Assembly (NCBI RefSeq): GCF_030272615.1
Contig: NC_081414.1
Coordinates: 307,315,164-307,379,163 of the forward strand
DNA length: 64,000 bases
Direction of reading: 5' to 3'
Source: Cryptomeria japonica
Taxonomy: Eukaryota > Streptophyta > Pinopsida > Cupressales > Cupressaceae
Positions 24,866 through 35,461 of the stretch are shown one piece after another (within the stretch, counting starts at the first letter, position 1; each line of letters starts with the position of its first letter). The position numbers and the translations under genes are program-made. Under the pieces are notes generated by a model. That model saw only the letters and a program-made list of their open reading frames with translations. It made no database searches and was not told the origin of the DNA.

Positions 24866-24901
24866 CCATAACCCTCATTCGGTAACTTTCACTCTCTTTC
24901 T
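24866..24901. repeat. 36-bp direct repeat flanking solo LTR E, left copy
   Basis: It starts CCATAACCCTCATTCGG and matches 26125-26160 with two mismatches. It belongs to F gag sequence. LTR integrases make duplications of 4-6 bp, so this length is abnormal. Confidence 0.85.
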
Positions 24902-26124
24902 AGACAATTCAAATAACCGAAAGACAACAAAGAGTGGGGGGGGGGGGGGTGAATCAGTTGTCACAAATTATCGGAACTATTAGCAATTTAAACTTTAATA
25001 CTGGAACCCAAAACATTAATAATGGAATAGCAGTTAAACCAATTAAGCCTAAACAATAATCATAGAATAAGATCCATCCACATGACACCAAGATTTGTAT
25101 GTGGAAAACTTGGTAAAGGGAAAAACCATGGTGGGAAGCCTACCCATAGTCAGATAATACTTCTACAGTAAGCATGTGAATTACAATTGAGGGGCCTGCA
25201 CTTGGAGGAAGGCCAACAGTCTAGATCGCACTGCTCATCACAAAAGGTGCCTCACTGACCACATATAAATCCTGAATGCAATCCGGAGAAGTGTTGAATT
25301 GCAAAAGATTACATCTCCTATGCTTGAGTACAGTTTCGGTTAAGCTCAATACTGGAGGACTAAATCCTCTTACATAAACCCAATTCGATCTCCACTGATC
25401 GACCAACTCCTCTGCCTGAATGATATTACATTATTCGCACATTACATTCCTTGACCATGACCTCTAACATAACCATGATGATCTATAATGAGATCTTACA
25501 TCTATATATACAAACCCTCAACCACAAACAATCTGGTCGGCCACCAGACAATAAACCAATTACATAATTACAAACCATGTCGGCCTTAGACCAAACAAAT
25601 AATATCCAACACATAAGACATCCCGGAAACACATCGAGAGGTCCAATCCACACGTTACATTAACGCCGATCCATAACCTAGATCAACCAGGACCCAATAT
25701 AGGTCCACACGCTACAACAATAATCTCTATCCGCCAAGTCTCGAACATGATCACCAGTAAGATCCTGAAACTCCACCAGAAGCCGCACCAACACCACTTA
25801 TGCAATTCATCAAAGATCTTCATCAAAAGCTCTGTCGGTGAAACCCTCGCCGGAACCAAAAACAAAGCTTCTAAGCAAGCAGGATAGCATCCGATCACCA
25901 GACCAAAACCAACTGACCGAATATGAGCATGCGTATCAAGAACAAGCCAATTCCATCACCAAACTATACCGGAGCCTACCAGATCATGCCGGATCCAAAT
26001 CAATCAGAAAACACTCAACCTACTGGGACCAGAAGGGTGTCGGTAAAGCATCCAAACAACTAGTGTTGGCATCAATGACAAAACATCAATGCAACACATA
26101 ATCAATTCCACCAAATGGCCAACA
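24902..26124 (-). mobile_element. Solo LTR E (Copia-type), inside F gag
   Basis: The minus strand starts TGTTGGCCATTTGG at 26124. Its other end, at 24902, carries the GATTCACCCCC signature with a 13-14-base G run (plus strand). The last few bases of the LTR appear missing (AGACAATTC where TGTTAGACAATTC is expected). A TATA-like box and the TGTAAGATCTCA motif lie at 25489-25510. No internal sequence is present. The flanks are not a 5-bp duplication but a 36-bp direct repeat, listed separately. Confidence 0.75.
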
Positions 26125-26160
26125 CCATAACCCTCATTTGGTAACCTTCACTCTCTTTCT
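26125..26160. repeat. 36-bp direct repeat flanking solo LTR E, right copy
   Basis: It starts CCATAACCCTCATTTGG immediately after the LTR end at 26124. See the left copy at 24866-24901. Confidence 0.85.
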
Positions 26161-26700
26161 TCCGATAAAAATTATGTCATCTCTCTAGTATGAACTACGA
26201 TTTCGGATAACTTCCTTGTCTTTATTCTAATTTGCACAAGGTCCTCAACCTCCGGTATAAGATCTTCCTCCTTGAAATCTTCCTCTTCTACCTCGTTTCT
26301 TTTTCTCATGTGTTTTATTCAATTTCTCTTCCGCCTTCAGGGCATATTGGTAAGCTTCTTCAACACTCTGCAAATTGATCAAACTAAGTTCATCCTGTAT
26401 CGACATCCACAATCCATTCACTTGATAGTCGACAAGGAAGAACTTCGATTTTAGCTTATTAACCATCCGCTCCCACGATTTGATCTTTTCTTTACCTCTT
26501 CTCTGTTGGTCTACTGCAAATGTTTCCACCAAAGAGACGCATTACCTTTCAACCTAGTACAAGCATATTTCACCTTTCGATCTTCCGTGGTGTTCTCAAA
26601 ATCAAAATACTTTTCATCTCCATGATCCAATCCATCAATTCATCTGAATCCAACTTGCCATCATAATCCAGTGGGGTAAAATGTGGTTTGGTGTTCACTT

Positions 26701-27571
26701 TGTTAGATACTTGAACGATCCCAAAGACACTGAGAGGGGGGGGGGGGGGTTGTGAATCAGTGTCTAACCGGTGGATGAAAGATTTAAAGTTGTTTGCAAT
26801 TTTATAACCTAAATTAATATACCGGCAAACAAGTAATAATGCAATAAAGAGAGATAACAGTATAACCATCAATGCATACCATAAAATAGATGTTTTTGGC
26901 GAGGAAACCCGGTAGGGGAAAAACCTCGGTGGGATTTGTGACCCACAATATTTACTCACTAGCCAATATGAATAAATATTACTTATACAATTGGGGCCTG
27001 CACATGCAGGAAGACCAACAACCTAGAGCTCACTGCTCAATCACAAAAATGGAGTCTCACTAACTACACAATTGGATTATTAAATCCAATGACAATATAC
27101 TACTAAAATAACATCTGCAATGCTAGATTCAGTATCAATTTAAGCTTTGTCAGATACGTCTGCCATAAACCTTGCTTCGCTCTGTTCTTCTCTTATTCGC
27201 TCATAAAAATAATTACATCATAGTGCATATACAGATACTCGCTCTCATAGACCACTTATATTCATTACCTATATACTTTTTTTTACATACAAAATGACTT
27301 ATAAGATCTCATACATATATGAGTCTTTACAATACATCATGTCGGCTATACAAATAATATTACAATACAAAACAATATAATTTCCATGTCGGCTGGGAGT
27401 GCTGGTAAGATCTTTTGGCGGTGTACAATGGATGCCGGTGAGAATAACCTTGTAGAGCCTGCCGGTGCCGGTAGATGATGTCTGTGATGGTGTAACTTGT
27501 GAACCATGTTACCAGTTGGTTGCCATAAATGACAACATCAACTATTCTCATCTGAGTGTATAATGCCAACA
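26701..27571 (-). repeat. G 3' LTR
   Basis: The minus strand starts TGTTGGCATTATACACTC at 27571 and ends GTATCTAACA at 26701. It matches the 5' LTR with scattered substitutions. It carries GATTCAC preceded by a long C run on the minus strand (G run on plus) and an AGATCT box near 27303-27309. Confidence 0.92.
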
Positions 27572-27600
27572 ATCTCCCCCTTTGGCATTGATGGCAACAC
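27572..27600 (-). promoter_or_regulatory. G polypurine tract region
   Basis: Just before the 3' LTR the minus strand reads CCAAAGGGGGAGAT. Twenty-nine bases up to the LTR start are identical to element A at 59994-60022. It primes plus-strand DNA synthesis. A second purine tract, GATGTCAAAGGGGGAGTAG, lies about 140 bp upstream (27709-27740). Confidence 0.85.
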
Positions 27601-27774
27601 TCATGAGAAAAATCCAAAAACTGATATCCAAAGATGAAGTCCAAAACTGATCCAAAAATAAGAGTGCTCCCCTTGAGCAAATAATCCCTTCTGTATATTT
27701 TTCTCCACACTACTACTCCCCCTTTGACATCAATGACAAAGGATGTCAAAAAAATAATCAAAGAGTTCAAAATT

Positions 27775-30700
27775 CTACCTCATAGCCTGTAACCGGTTGT
27801 GTACAATCTGAAAGATATCTGCCAAAATTAGATTAAGACTCTGCATAAATTTAGTGCTGTCAGAAATAATAGTTTCAGTCTGTTGGATCATCCCGGTCAG
27901 ATAATGCATCTGTTGCTCCGGTGATCTTTCTCCTTGAATGGTTTCTTTAGTCAGCTCAATTCGCTGAGTTAAAAGGTTGTCCAATCTAGGACAAAGTTTA
28001 TTTTTCAGCTTTTGGGCCTTCATTCTTATCCTTGCTTTTTCTTTTTCTAATTTCTCAATCTTTTCTTCAAAAACTTCCATTTCTTGATAAAAAACTGAAG
28101 TAAGTTCCGAAGAACCTATCATGTTATCTGCTATATCATCAATCTCTTTTTGTGTTTTCTTTATCTCTTCATCAATATCCTCTATTAGGTAGTGAGGCTT
28201 GCATGCTTCCTTATACAGTTCTTTATATTCCAAAATAGTGGAATTAAGTGTCGGTAATAAAGAATCAATATGCTTAGTACAATTCTTAATAGTCTTATCA
28301 AAGAATTCACCTTTCTCCTTGTTCACCCTTTCCTTAACAGTCTCTTCATTAATTTTATCCACAGTTAGAATATTTGAAGCAATGAATTTGGACAATGTGT
28401 CCAATTTACCTAAAGATCCATCAATATGATCAACTTTACATTCCGGTGCAATCATTTTCAAAATAGGTAAAGTATCATTAATGGCCTTAAATGCTAAGGC
28501 GTTGCAATCTGTGATCCTCTTTATGGAATCCAAAAGTACATCTGTCACATTAGTAGGTCTATAATCCATAGTGGAAGTGCTAGGCGGAGTGTGAGGTTCT
28601 CCAGTTGGTTTCTTCTCATCTCCGGATTCCTTAACCACTTCTGCTATCTTGTTTCCATCATTGACCTCTTCTTTATTCACTGTTTCTTCCTTTTGCTCAC
28701 TCTGTTTTTCAACTTTGTTTCATCCTTACCATCATCCTTACTTTCTGCCTTGCTGACTGCCGGTTCATCTACACTCTGTTCTTGTCCTTTTTCGGTTTCA
28801 GTTTGTGCTTCTATTTCTGCTTCTACCGGTTTCTTAATGTGAAGATGAGTATCATCAGGGATGGTATCAGGTTTCTTAACTTCAATTGGTATCTCAATGT
28901 TCTGAGAGTCAACACTGTTGACCGGTGAATCAAAGACCTCAACATTTGTAGCTTCAACTCTCTTTTCTTGTGTAGTTTCCTTATCCATGACAATGTTAAA
29001 ATCCTGTGTGTCCACATTCATGGTAAATTTTTTTTCAGATTTTGGATTAGTGTCATCTTGTGTTATTTCCTCTGCCTTCTCTTCCGGTTGACTATTAGTT
29101 TGTGCTGGTGCCTCTGCAGTTATTGGTGGGGTGTCCTGTGCTAGTGGAGGAAGCTTATCCTTGATCGTGATATCAGGTACACTACCAATTTTTCCTTTAC
29201 CCTTGTCTTTTTGATATACCTTGGCAAAAGATTTATCTGTTTTTTGTCTATCCTTCTCTTCTTTCTTCTCTGTTTCCACAAAAAATATATCCCACTTATC
29301 TGTCGTTTCATCTTCTATTTCTTTCACTCTGCCTGCCATAAGGCTAACTTGCCGGTAACCACTCACAAAAAACTGTTCTATTTGCCTTTGATATTAAATC
29401 ATCAATTTCCTATTTGGAATTAACAGGATGCACAACAAGTAGAGCCTCTACTTTTAATTTCTTATCTAATTCCATTATCGACATTCTCTTCGCCTCTAAC
29501 CTTAAGTACAAATCATTTGGTAGATCATCTACAACCTCAATAAGAACTTTCTTGTAGATATCTAGGTGAAAAATAATGCTTTCCTTCATAGTATGCTTAT
29601 CTAAATCTTTGAAAGAATGATAAAGTTTATTCACATTACTAAGGTTATCTTCTTGTGTGATTTCATTGATCAATTCTTCCGATGTAAGAGTATCTGGTGT
29701 CTTAGGTTCTTGTTTTTTCTTTGGAGTCACTTTCTTCTTCTGACCAATGGGCTCTCTTACAACCCATTGTTTCTTTCTTTGTGTCCTTGACTTCTTGGGA
29801 GATGGAGCAGGTGTCGGTGAGGGTTTTCTTTTTTTCCTGTCCACTCTCTTGAATTCAGCTGCACTGTCACTGTCAGAATCAGAAGAAGTAGCCACAGGGA
29901 AAATGTGAACTATCGATATCTACTCTGATTGACTTTCTGTCACACCAACAACAATACCGCTAAGATTCATCAAACCTTCTGTAACATCCTTTACCATTTT
30001 AGAAGCATCTTTCATAAATTTGTCTCTTTTATTTCTCTGCTTCATCATAGCAACATCACTTTCAATGGTTTCAACATTACCAAATATTTTCTTTGTTGGT
30101 TTCGGTGGAGCATCTAGGAGTATTTTAGCATATGAGTCCAAGATGTGAGAGTCCACCTCATATCCCATTTCAGTAATCCAGATAGTTTTGGGTCTAACTG
30201 CTTCCATCCAGATTTCATCTCCTTTCATTACAAAGCATATTTGTTTGTCATACTTATCTACGATGCTCCGTGGAATCCTTTCCCTCTGTTTCATTTTAGT
30301 TTGGAAATGATTGAAATACTCTTTCACCAACTCATCACTGTTAGCTCCCATACCGGTAATTACCTCCTTTATCTGTTTTCCAATAGAAATATCATAGGCA
30401 AAATCCCTATGTCCTATACCGAGGATCTCTTTTGAAAAGTAAAGCATCAAACACACTATCAGACTTCCAAATTTGAAGGCTCCTTTCTTATCACCTTTGA
30501 TCTTATGCAAATTCTCTAACAGTTCATCCTTTAACCATTCACAAATATCAATCTTTGCATTGTTCAATATCATCTCATGTGCACTATGAATGCATGAACT
30601 AGACACATAATTCAACCTATTTGTATGACCAACTTTATAGCCAATGACCATGCTAGAAAATTTAACATTTTTATCCTTTATATCATTGACCCTAAGTGTC

Positions 30701-31218
30701 TGGTTATCAAATGTAGCTCCAGTTAAGCTCATAACCTCTTTGTTAGGAATTTTCTTCTTCTTGTCAGGTCTAGAACCGGTGGAGGGTAAACCAGTAACAA
30801 CCTTGATAGCTTCCTTGGTAATCTTAAATACTGAGTCCAACCACATAAATTCTCTGTGAACCCTGCTAAGGACATAGCATACGACTTCATCTGAGAATTC
30901 TGGCATATGGAGGATATCTATGAAACCTAAATCCTCAACTACCTTATGTTTCGGTTTCACTATCCCATTCTTGTCAGTGATTACATTCATGTACATGTTC
31001 ATCAAATCTTAAGACCCTAAACTTTCTATGTAATAATGTATGTATTCCCTAGGGTCTTCAACAAACGTGACTCCTTTCGGGATTTTAGAAAATGCATCAA
31101 TAGAGTCATCCAGTTTTGCTATCTTAGGAATGATCTTGAAAACGGGTCTAGGTCGTTTAATGTTCTCCACAATGGTAGGGTTTGCTACAAATTCAAGAAC
31201 AAAAGATGAAGATGCCAT
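27775..31218 (-). pseudogene. G ORF2: unknown domain, charged linker, coiled coil
   Basis: It starts at ATG 31218 (MASSSFVLEF; the B copy also starts MASSS). It spans about 1,147 codons with in-frame stops near 31009 and 29918 and two frameshifts (near 29400 and 28715). The N-terminal part has PKGVTFVEDPREYIHYYIES, YVLSRVHREFMWLD, FKITKEAIKVVTGLPSTG, DICEWLKDELLENLHKIK, FKFGSLIVCLMLYF, SIVDKYDKQICFVMKGDE, WMEAVRP and TEMGYEVDSHILDSYAK. The same landmarks occur in order in B ORF2, and the last also in C ORF2. A basic Ser/Pro/Lys linker (RKKRKPSPTPAPSPKKSR) and an acidic Glu/Lys/Thr region follow. The last 300 residues look coiled coil (EMEVFEEKIEKLEKEKARIR). No enzyme, zinc or membrane motif is seen. 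The VTGLPSTG stretch recalls the GLP motif of the plant mobile domain, which is only a guess at kinship. Confidence 0.75.
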
Positions 31219-31522
31219 TGCGAAAGATAAATACCTTTTAACTGTGAAATCCTTGAATGCGATGAAAAGACCTTTGCTGCTTCACCTTTAGAATGCCTTT
31301 TCTCAATTTCTCTCTCTTCGAATGCTTGGATGCTTGGTGAATTGAAATGAGAGGTTACAATGCCATTGTAACCAAAAAATGACTTACAACCGCAATAAAT
31401 GCTTTGCCGATGAAGTGAAAACTGCACATATCCACCGGTAAAGAAGAAATATAACTTCTTACCACCAACCGAGGGTAAATGCACGATTTTCAATTTGTTG
31501 CCTTACCCCTAAGGATTATTCC

Positions 31523-32581
31523 TTAGTTAGATGAAGAATCTCCCGCTGGTGCAGGATTACCCTGTTCTGCCGGTGCAGAGACAGATTCATCACTTCTCTG
31601 ATCTCTCTTACTAATCCATTGTTTAGAAAATTCTCGCTTGATTTCAATTACCTTTTCTTTGCCTTGGTTATTGGATCCTTTATTGTTTGCCTGCACATTC
31701 TTGCTTCTACAAACTTTTGCAATATGCCCAATCCTGTTACATGCATAACAAGTTACATTGTTTCTCTGAATAGCCTTTCCATAACCTTGACCGGTTTGAG
31801 TTCTGCATTGATTAGATAAATGTCCAAATCTACCACAAACATAACATTTCACATTCATTTTGCAATTGTTTGAGTTATGACAATTTTTATTGCATTTGGA
31901 ACATTAATCGGTGGGTAAGTTTTTATTTTGATTATTCCTAAATCTGCACTGATTTGCTCTATGACCAAATTTGTTGCAATTAAAACACTTCCCATTAAAT
32001 TTATAAGCATTAGGTTGCCTTACCGATTTGCTGTGATCATGATTGTTTGCACTCCTGGAACTTTCTCCATGTTCAAATCCAAGTCCAATTGTTTCTCCAT
32101 CAGGTTTTTGACTTTTCAGCATATCATTAAGATTATCTGAACTCTTCTTGAATTTGTCTTTGTATTCATTTGCAGTGATCAACTCACTTTCCAAAGTGCT
32201 AACTTGTCTCAAAAGGTCCTCTTTGTCATGTTCCATATGAATCAAATCAGTTTTAAGAATATCATTTTCATAACTAAGCCTTTGAGATTCATCTGATCTT
32301 TCATTAAGTCTTCTGGCCAAATCTTCCTCATTCCTCTTTCTATCTTCAATATTCTTGCATAGTCTCATGGTTAAATCTTGCATCTCATGCTTCATGTTAC
32401 TGTTCTCTTGTCTCAATTTGTCTGCAATATCTCTGAGAGTTTCTTTTTCTTCATCATCTTGATTTTGCAATTGCACATGTAGTTCTTTTCTCTTATTCTT
32501 TGCTATAACTATGTTATCTTGAAGTGCTTTGATAAATTCCCGAGCAGTCCCGAGTTCATCTTCCAGTTTGATATTCTTCAA
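31523..32581 (-). pseudogene. G ORF1: gag-like coiled coil with four zinc knuckles
   Basis: The reading frame runs from about 32680 (SLRQQLE, stop, AFEDFDAEKL) to 31523. The longest open part begins at 32581 and one TAA lies at 31904-31906. The first 150 residues are heptad-rich (EKETLRDIADKLRQENSNMK and similar). Four CCHC-type boxes follow: CFNCNKFGHRANQC, CSKCNKNCHNSNNC (Gly lost), CYVCGRFGHLSNQC and CYACNRIGHIAKVC. CCHC boxes bind nucleic acid in retroelement nucleocapsids, so this is probably the packaging protein. It differs from A gag, which has a recognisable capsid region and one knuckle. It is 300 bp upstream of ORF2, separated by a purine-rich spacer. Confidence 0.8.
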
Positions 32582-32691
32582 TTTTTCTGCATCAAAATCT
32601 TCAAAAGCTCATTCCAACTGTTGTCTCAAACTTTCGATCGGTATCGGTTTCAGAATCTTCCTCAAGTTGTTAGGTTTCTGCAAATAGAGGA

Positions 32692-32709
32692 CTAGGCTTT
32701 GATATGAAT
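32692..32709 (-). promoter_or_regulatory. G primer binding site (mutated)
   Basis: Inside the 5' LTR the minus strand reads ATTCATATCAAAGCCTAG. The normal form in sister element C is ATTGGTATCAAAGCCTAG, so two bases of the initiator-tRNA-Met match are altered. Confidence 0.7.
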
Positions 32710-33575
32710 TGTTAAATACTTGAACAATCCCAAAGACACTGAGAGGGCGGGGGGGTGAATCTGTGTCTAACCGGTGGATGAAAGATTTAAACTTGTTTGC
32801 AACTTTATAACCTAAATTAATATATCGGTAAACAAGTAATAATGCAATAAAGAGAGATAACAGTATAACCATCAATACACACCATAACACAAATGTTTTT
32901 GGCGAGGAAACTTGGTAGAGGAAAAACCTCGGTGGGATTTGTGACCCACAATATTTACTCACTGGCCAATATGAATAAATATCACTTATACAATAGGGGC
33001 TTGTACATGCAGGAATTCCAATAGCCTAGAGATCACTACTGAATCACAAAAATGGAGTCCCACTGACTACACAATTGGATTATTAAATCCAATGGCAATG
33101 TACTGCTAAAATAACAACTCTAATGCTGGATTCAGTACCGGTTTAAGCTCTGTCAGATACCTCTGTCATAAACCTTGCTTCGCTCTATTATGCTCTTATT
33201 CGCTCATAAAAATAATTACATCATAGTACATATACAAATATTCTCTCTCATAGACCGCTTATATTCATTACCTATATACTTTTTTTTAACATACAAAATG
33301 AGCTATAAGATCTCATACATATATGAGTCCTTACAATACATCATGTTGGTTATACAAATAATATTACAATACAAAACAATATAATTTCCATGTCGACTGG
33401 GAGTGCTGGTAAGATCTTTTGTCGGTGTAGAATGGATGTCGGTGAGAATAACCTTGTAGTGCCTGCTGGTGCCGGTAGATGATGTCTGTGTCGGTATAAC
33501 CTGTGAACCATGTTACCAGTTGGTTTCCATCAATGAAAACATCAACTATTCTCATCTGAGTGTATATTGCCAACA
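32710..33575 (-). repeat. G 5' LTR
   Basis: The 866-bp LTR starts TGTTGGCAATATAC at 33575 and ends GTATTTAACA at 32710 (minus strand). It is collinear with 26701-27571. Confidence 0.92.
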
Positions 33576-33580
33576 CACTT

Positions 33581-33818
33581 TACTCAAAACCCTCAAGAAC
33601 CTTTCTTCTTCCAGATCGATCGACAGTTGATTTGCTACTGCTTCACCCACCTCAACTTCTTCTTCATCATTGCTCACATCTTCAATATGTCTACCTCGTC
33701 TTTGGGCTGTTTCAACAACTTCTAATTGGGTTGCAATTCTTCTCAACATTTCTATCATAGCAGGGTTTGCATTCCCACGTCCTCCACCACCTCTAGCATT
33801 TCTTTGAGCAATATTCAT
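33581..33818 (-). pseudogene. F gag, N-terminal part
   Basis: It starts at ATG 33818 (MNIAQRNARGGGGRGN), followed by EMLRRIATQLEVVETAQRR and an acidic stretch, typical of the N terminus of gag in this Gypsy type. It is cut at 33580 by the 5' LTR of G. The CACTT duplication shows where it rejoins at 26700. It lies about 105 bp inside the F primer site. Confidence 0.7.
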
Positions 33819-33908
33819 GCAAGTCCTCTACAGCCTCGGGCTGGATCCTCAATTCTGCCACCCCACAACAAAAATCTTACAAGACTCCGCAATCTCCGGA
33901 ATGAAATC

Positions 33909-33924
33909 TCTCTCTAATACCACT
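33909..33924 (-). promoter_or_regulatory. F primer binding site
   Basis: Directly inside the 5' LTR the minus strand reads AGTGGTATTAGAGAGA, similar to the complement of initiator tRNA-Met (TGGTATCAGAGC), which primes minus-strand DNA synthesis in many plant LTR elements. Confidence 0.7.
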
Positions 33925-34736
33925 TGGTGCAGTCATGATTAGGAGGGTCCTCAAAGAGAACAATCCAAACCGTGCAACAAATGAAACACAACACAAACAA
34001 AACAATGTGATGGAGACAATGCTGAATCAGTCTTGATTATATCATAGAATTTGATTACAAACTTCCAGCAACATCCGGGCTCATAGATTCGGCTCACAGA
34101 CTTGATTTCATAGTATCTGGGCTCAAGCAAGAATGCTAGCCAACTCTAGATCTCTAATTCTTATGATTATTCTTCTCTCTTCAATGTATTCTATCTTCCT
34201 TGATTCTAGAAGCACAAATACAATGATTTATATGAAATAAAAGCTCCAAGATGATCAGCATTGGCCCAAGAAGGAACAAACACCGAAGAATAAAAAATGA
34301 AACGTGTAGAACAGAAGGTTGACCTCCACCAAGGAATCCCTTCGAAAACAACATAGAATGAAGCATAGACCCAAAAGGAAGGTCGACCACAAACGAAGGA
34401 ACGTTGGAAACAACAAAATCAAGCTCCGCAAGATACGAGAAAGATCCACAAGAATCACCAATAGCAAATAGGTCCAGGCGGCTCCGCTACACAAGAAAGA
34501 AAACTGTTCCATATTTCGAAAGCGATTACTTGCCGAAAAAATATCCAAATGTCCTGCAGACCAAGGATAACATTGATGAACATGTCCACGAACCAAATCT
34601 ATCTCTGCAACATCTGATGAGAAAACAAAATGAAATGCTAAAAGAAATATTGAAACTACAAAACAAGAAACAAACTAAAAGGAATATGTTTTTGGTTGAT
34701 GCAAGATTGCCAAGAACTAGGGATGCTCCTGCATCA
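33925..34736 (-). repeat. F 5' LTR
   Basis: The 812-bp LTR starts TGATGCAGGAGC at 34736 and ends GACTGCACCA at 33925 (minus strand). It is collinear with the 3' LTR at 20436-21246. The target duplication TATAC follows at 34737. Confidence 0.93.
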
Positions 34737-34741
34737 TATAC

Positions 34742-35389
34742 ATAGTCAAAGAATTAATGATTGGCATTTGGGGATTCTAACATTATATTCATTATCATTA
34801 TATGATACAACATCATCCTCTTTGTATCTAATCATGAATTAAAGTCTAATAATCATAGTTTAGGAAATCCCACAACACATACACATGTTTTACGATAAAA
34901 TTTTAATATAAATCTTAGTTAATCAATTAACATCAAACTGCAATCATTAATATTATTCCAACTAGCATCTAAAGAATGAATCAATACCATAATATCACCT
35001 CAATTAGGTTATAATTAAGGAGACATTGCACATATTCTCCATGCAAGATAACTTTTAACACTTGCCCAACCTGCATAGGGATCCGTCATAACTTATCATA
35101 AAAATCTATCATACAATAATGACTTACACAAGTTTCTAAGATGTCGATTGTTTGGAAGAAATCCAGGGACACAGACTAGAGTTTTGAGTCCCAATGACAT
35201 TCTTGGTGTTGTAGTCTTATACCTGAGAATCGATATTATTAAGGGAACTATTGAATCAAAAAATTATTTATATTATTGATATCCATTCAGTACATCATAT
35301 ACATCCTTATAACTCCTTATATACTTCTGTACATTCCTATCATATAAATTTAGGATATCTTGTATTGTATTATTTTCTTATTCTATCCT

Positions 35390-35437
<48 letters not shown>

Positions 35438-35461
35438 TGGTGACTATATCTACAATATATT
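34742..35461. other. AT-rich spacer between element F and the tandem array
   Basis: No coding or element features are seen other than a CT microsatellite. It is the right flank of F; the matching left flank ends at 20435. Confidence 0.6.
35390..35433. repeat. (CT)n microsatellite
   Basis: An uninterrupted CT run of about 40 bases ends just before TCATATTGG. It lies 30 bp upstream of the first unit of the 1,231-bp array. Confidence 0.95.

Larger units (their letters stand above)
24643..26700 (-). pseudogene. F gag, main part, split by solo LTR E
   Basis: From 26700 leftward the frame reads TKPHFTPLDYDGKLDSDELM, then DWIMEMK, the start of a Gypsy capsid domain. A frameshift follows near 26600, then KVKYACTRLKGNASLWWKHL in another frame, a stop, and ERMVNKLKSKFFLVDYQVNG. 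After insertion E (24902-26124) the zinc knuckle CFKCGGEGHRAFEC is intact at about 24822-24780 and leads into the protease region. The N-terminal part of gag is on the far side of element G (33581-33818). Confidence 0.8.
26701..33575 (-). mobile_element. Element G: complete pol-less LTR element with two ORFs
   Basis: The element is bounded by LTRs of 871 bp (26701-27571) and 866 bp (32710-33575) and a perfect 5-bp duplication CACTT (26696-26700 and 33576-33580). On the minus strand the order is 5' LTR, primer site, ORF1 (coiled coil and zinc knuckles), spacer, ORF2 (unknown domain, charged linker, coiled coil), polypurine tracts, 3' LTR. There is no protease, integrase, RT or RNase H motif in any frame of its 5.1-kb interior, and no insertion or scar where pol could have been. 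It must have been moved by enzymes supplied in trans. The Sirevirus-like element A shares its polypurine region. Elements B and C have the same plan. Confidence 0.92.
20436..34736 (-). mobile_element. Gypsy chromovirus F, with nested insertions E and G
   Basis: The element is bounded by LTRs of 811 and 812 bp and a perfect 5-bp target duplication TATAC (20431-20435 and 34737-34741). It reads on the minus strand: 5' LTR, primer site, gag, protease, RT, RNase H, integrase, chromodomain, 3' LTR. Its gag region holds element G (26701-33575, TSD CACTT) and solo LTR E (24902-26124). Without these the internal region is about 4.6 kb, normal for a chromovirus. Coding parts carry stops and frameshifts, so it is dead. 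Confidence 0.93.

Noticed and set aside
30145-30435. Plus-strand frames opposite G ORF2
   Set aside because: Antisense shadows of the ORF2 frame, which is supported by its match to B ORF2.
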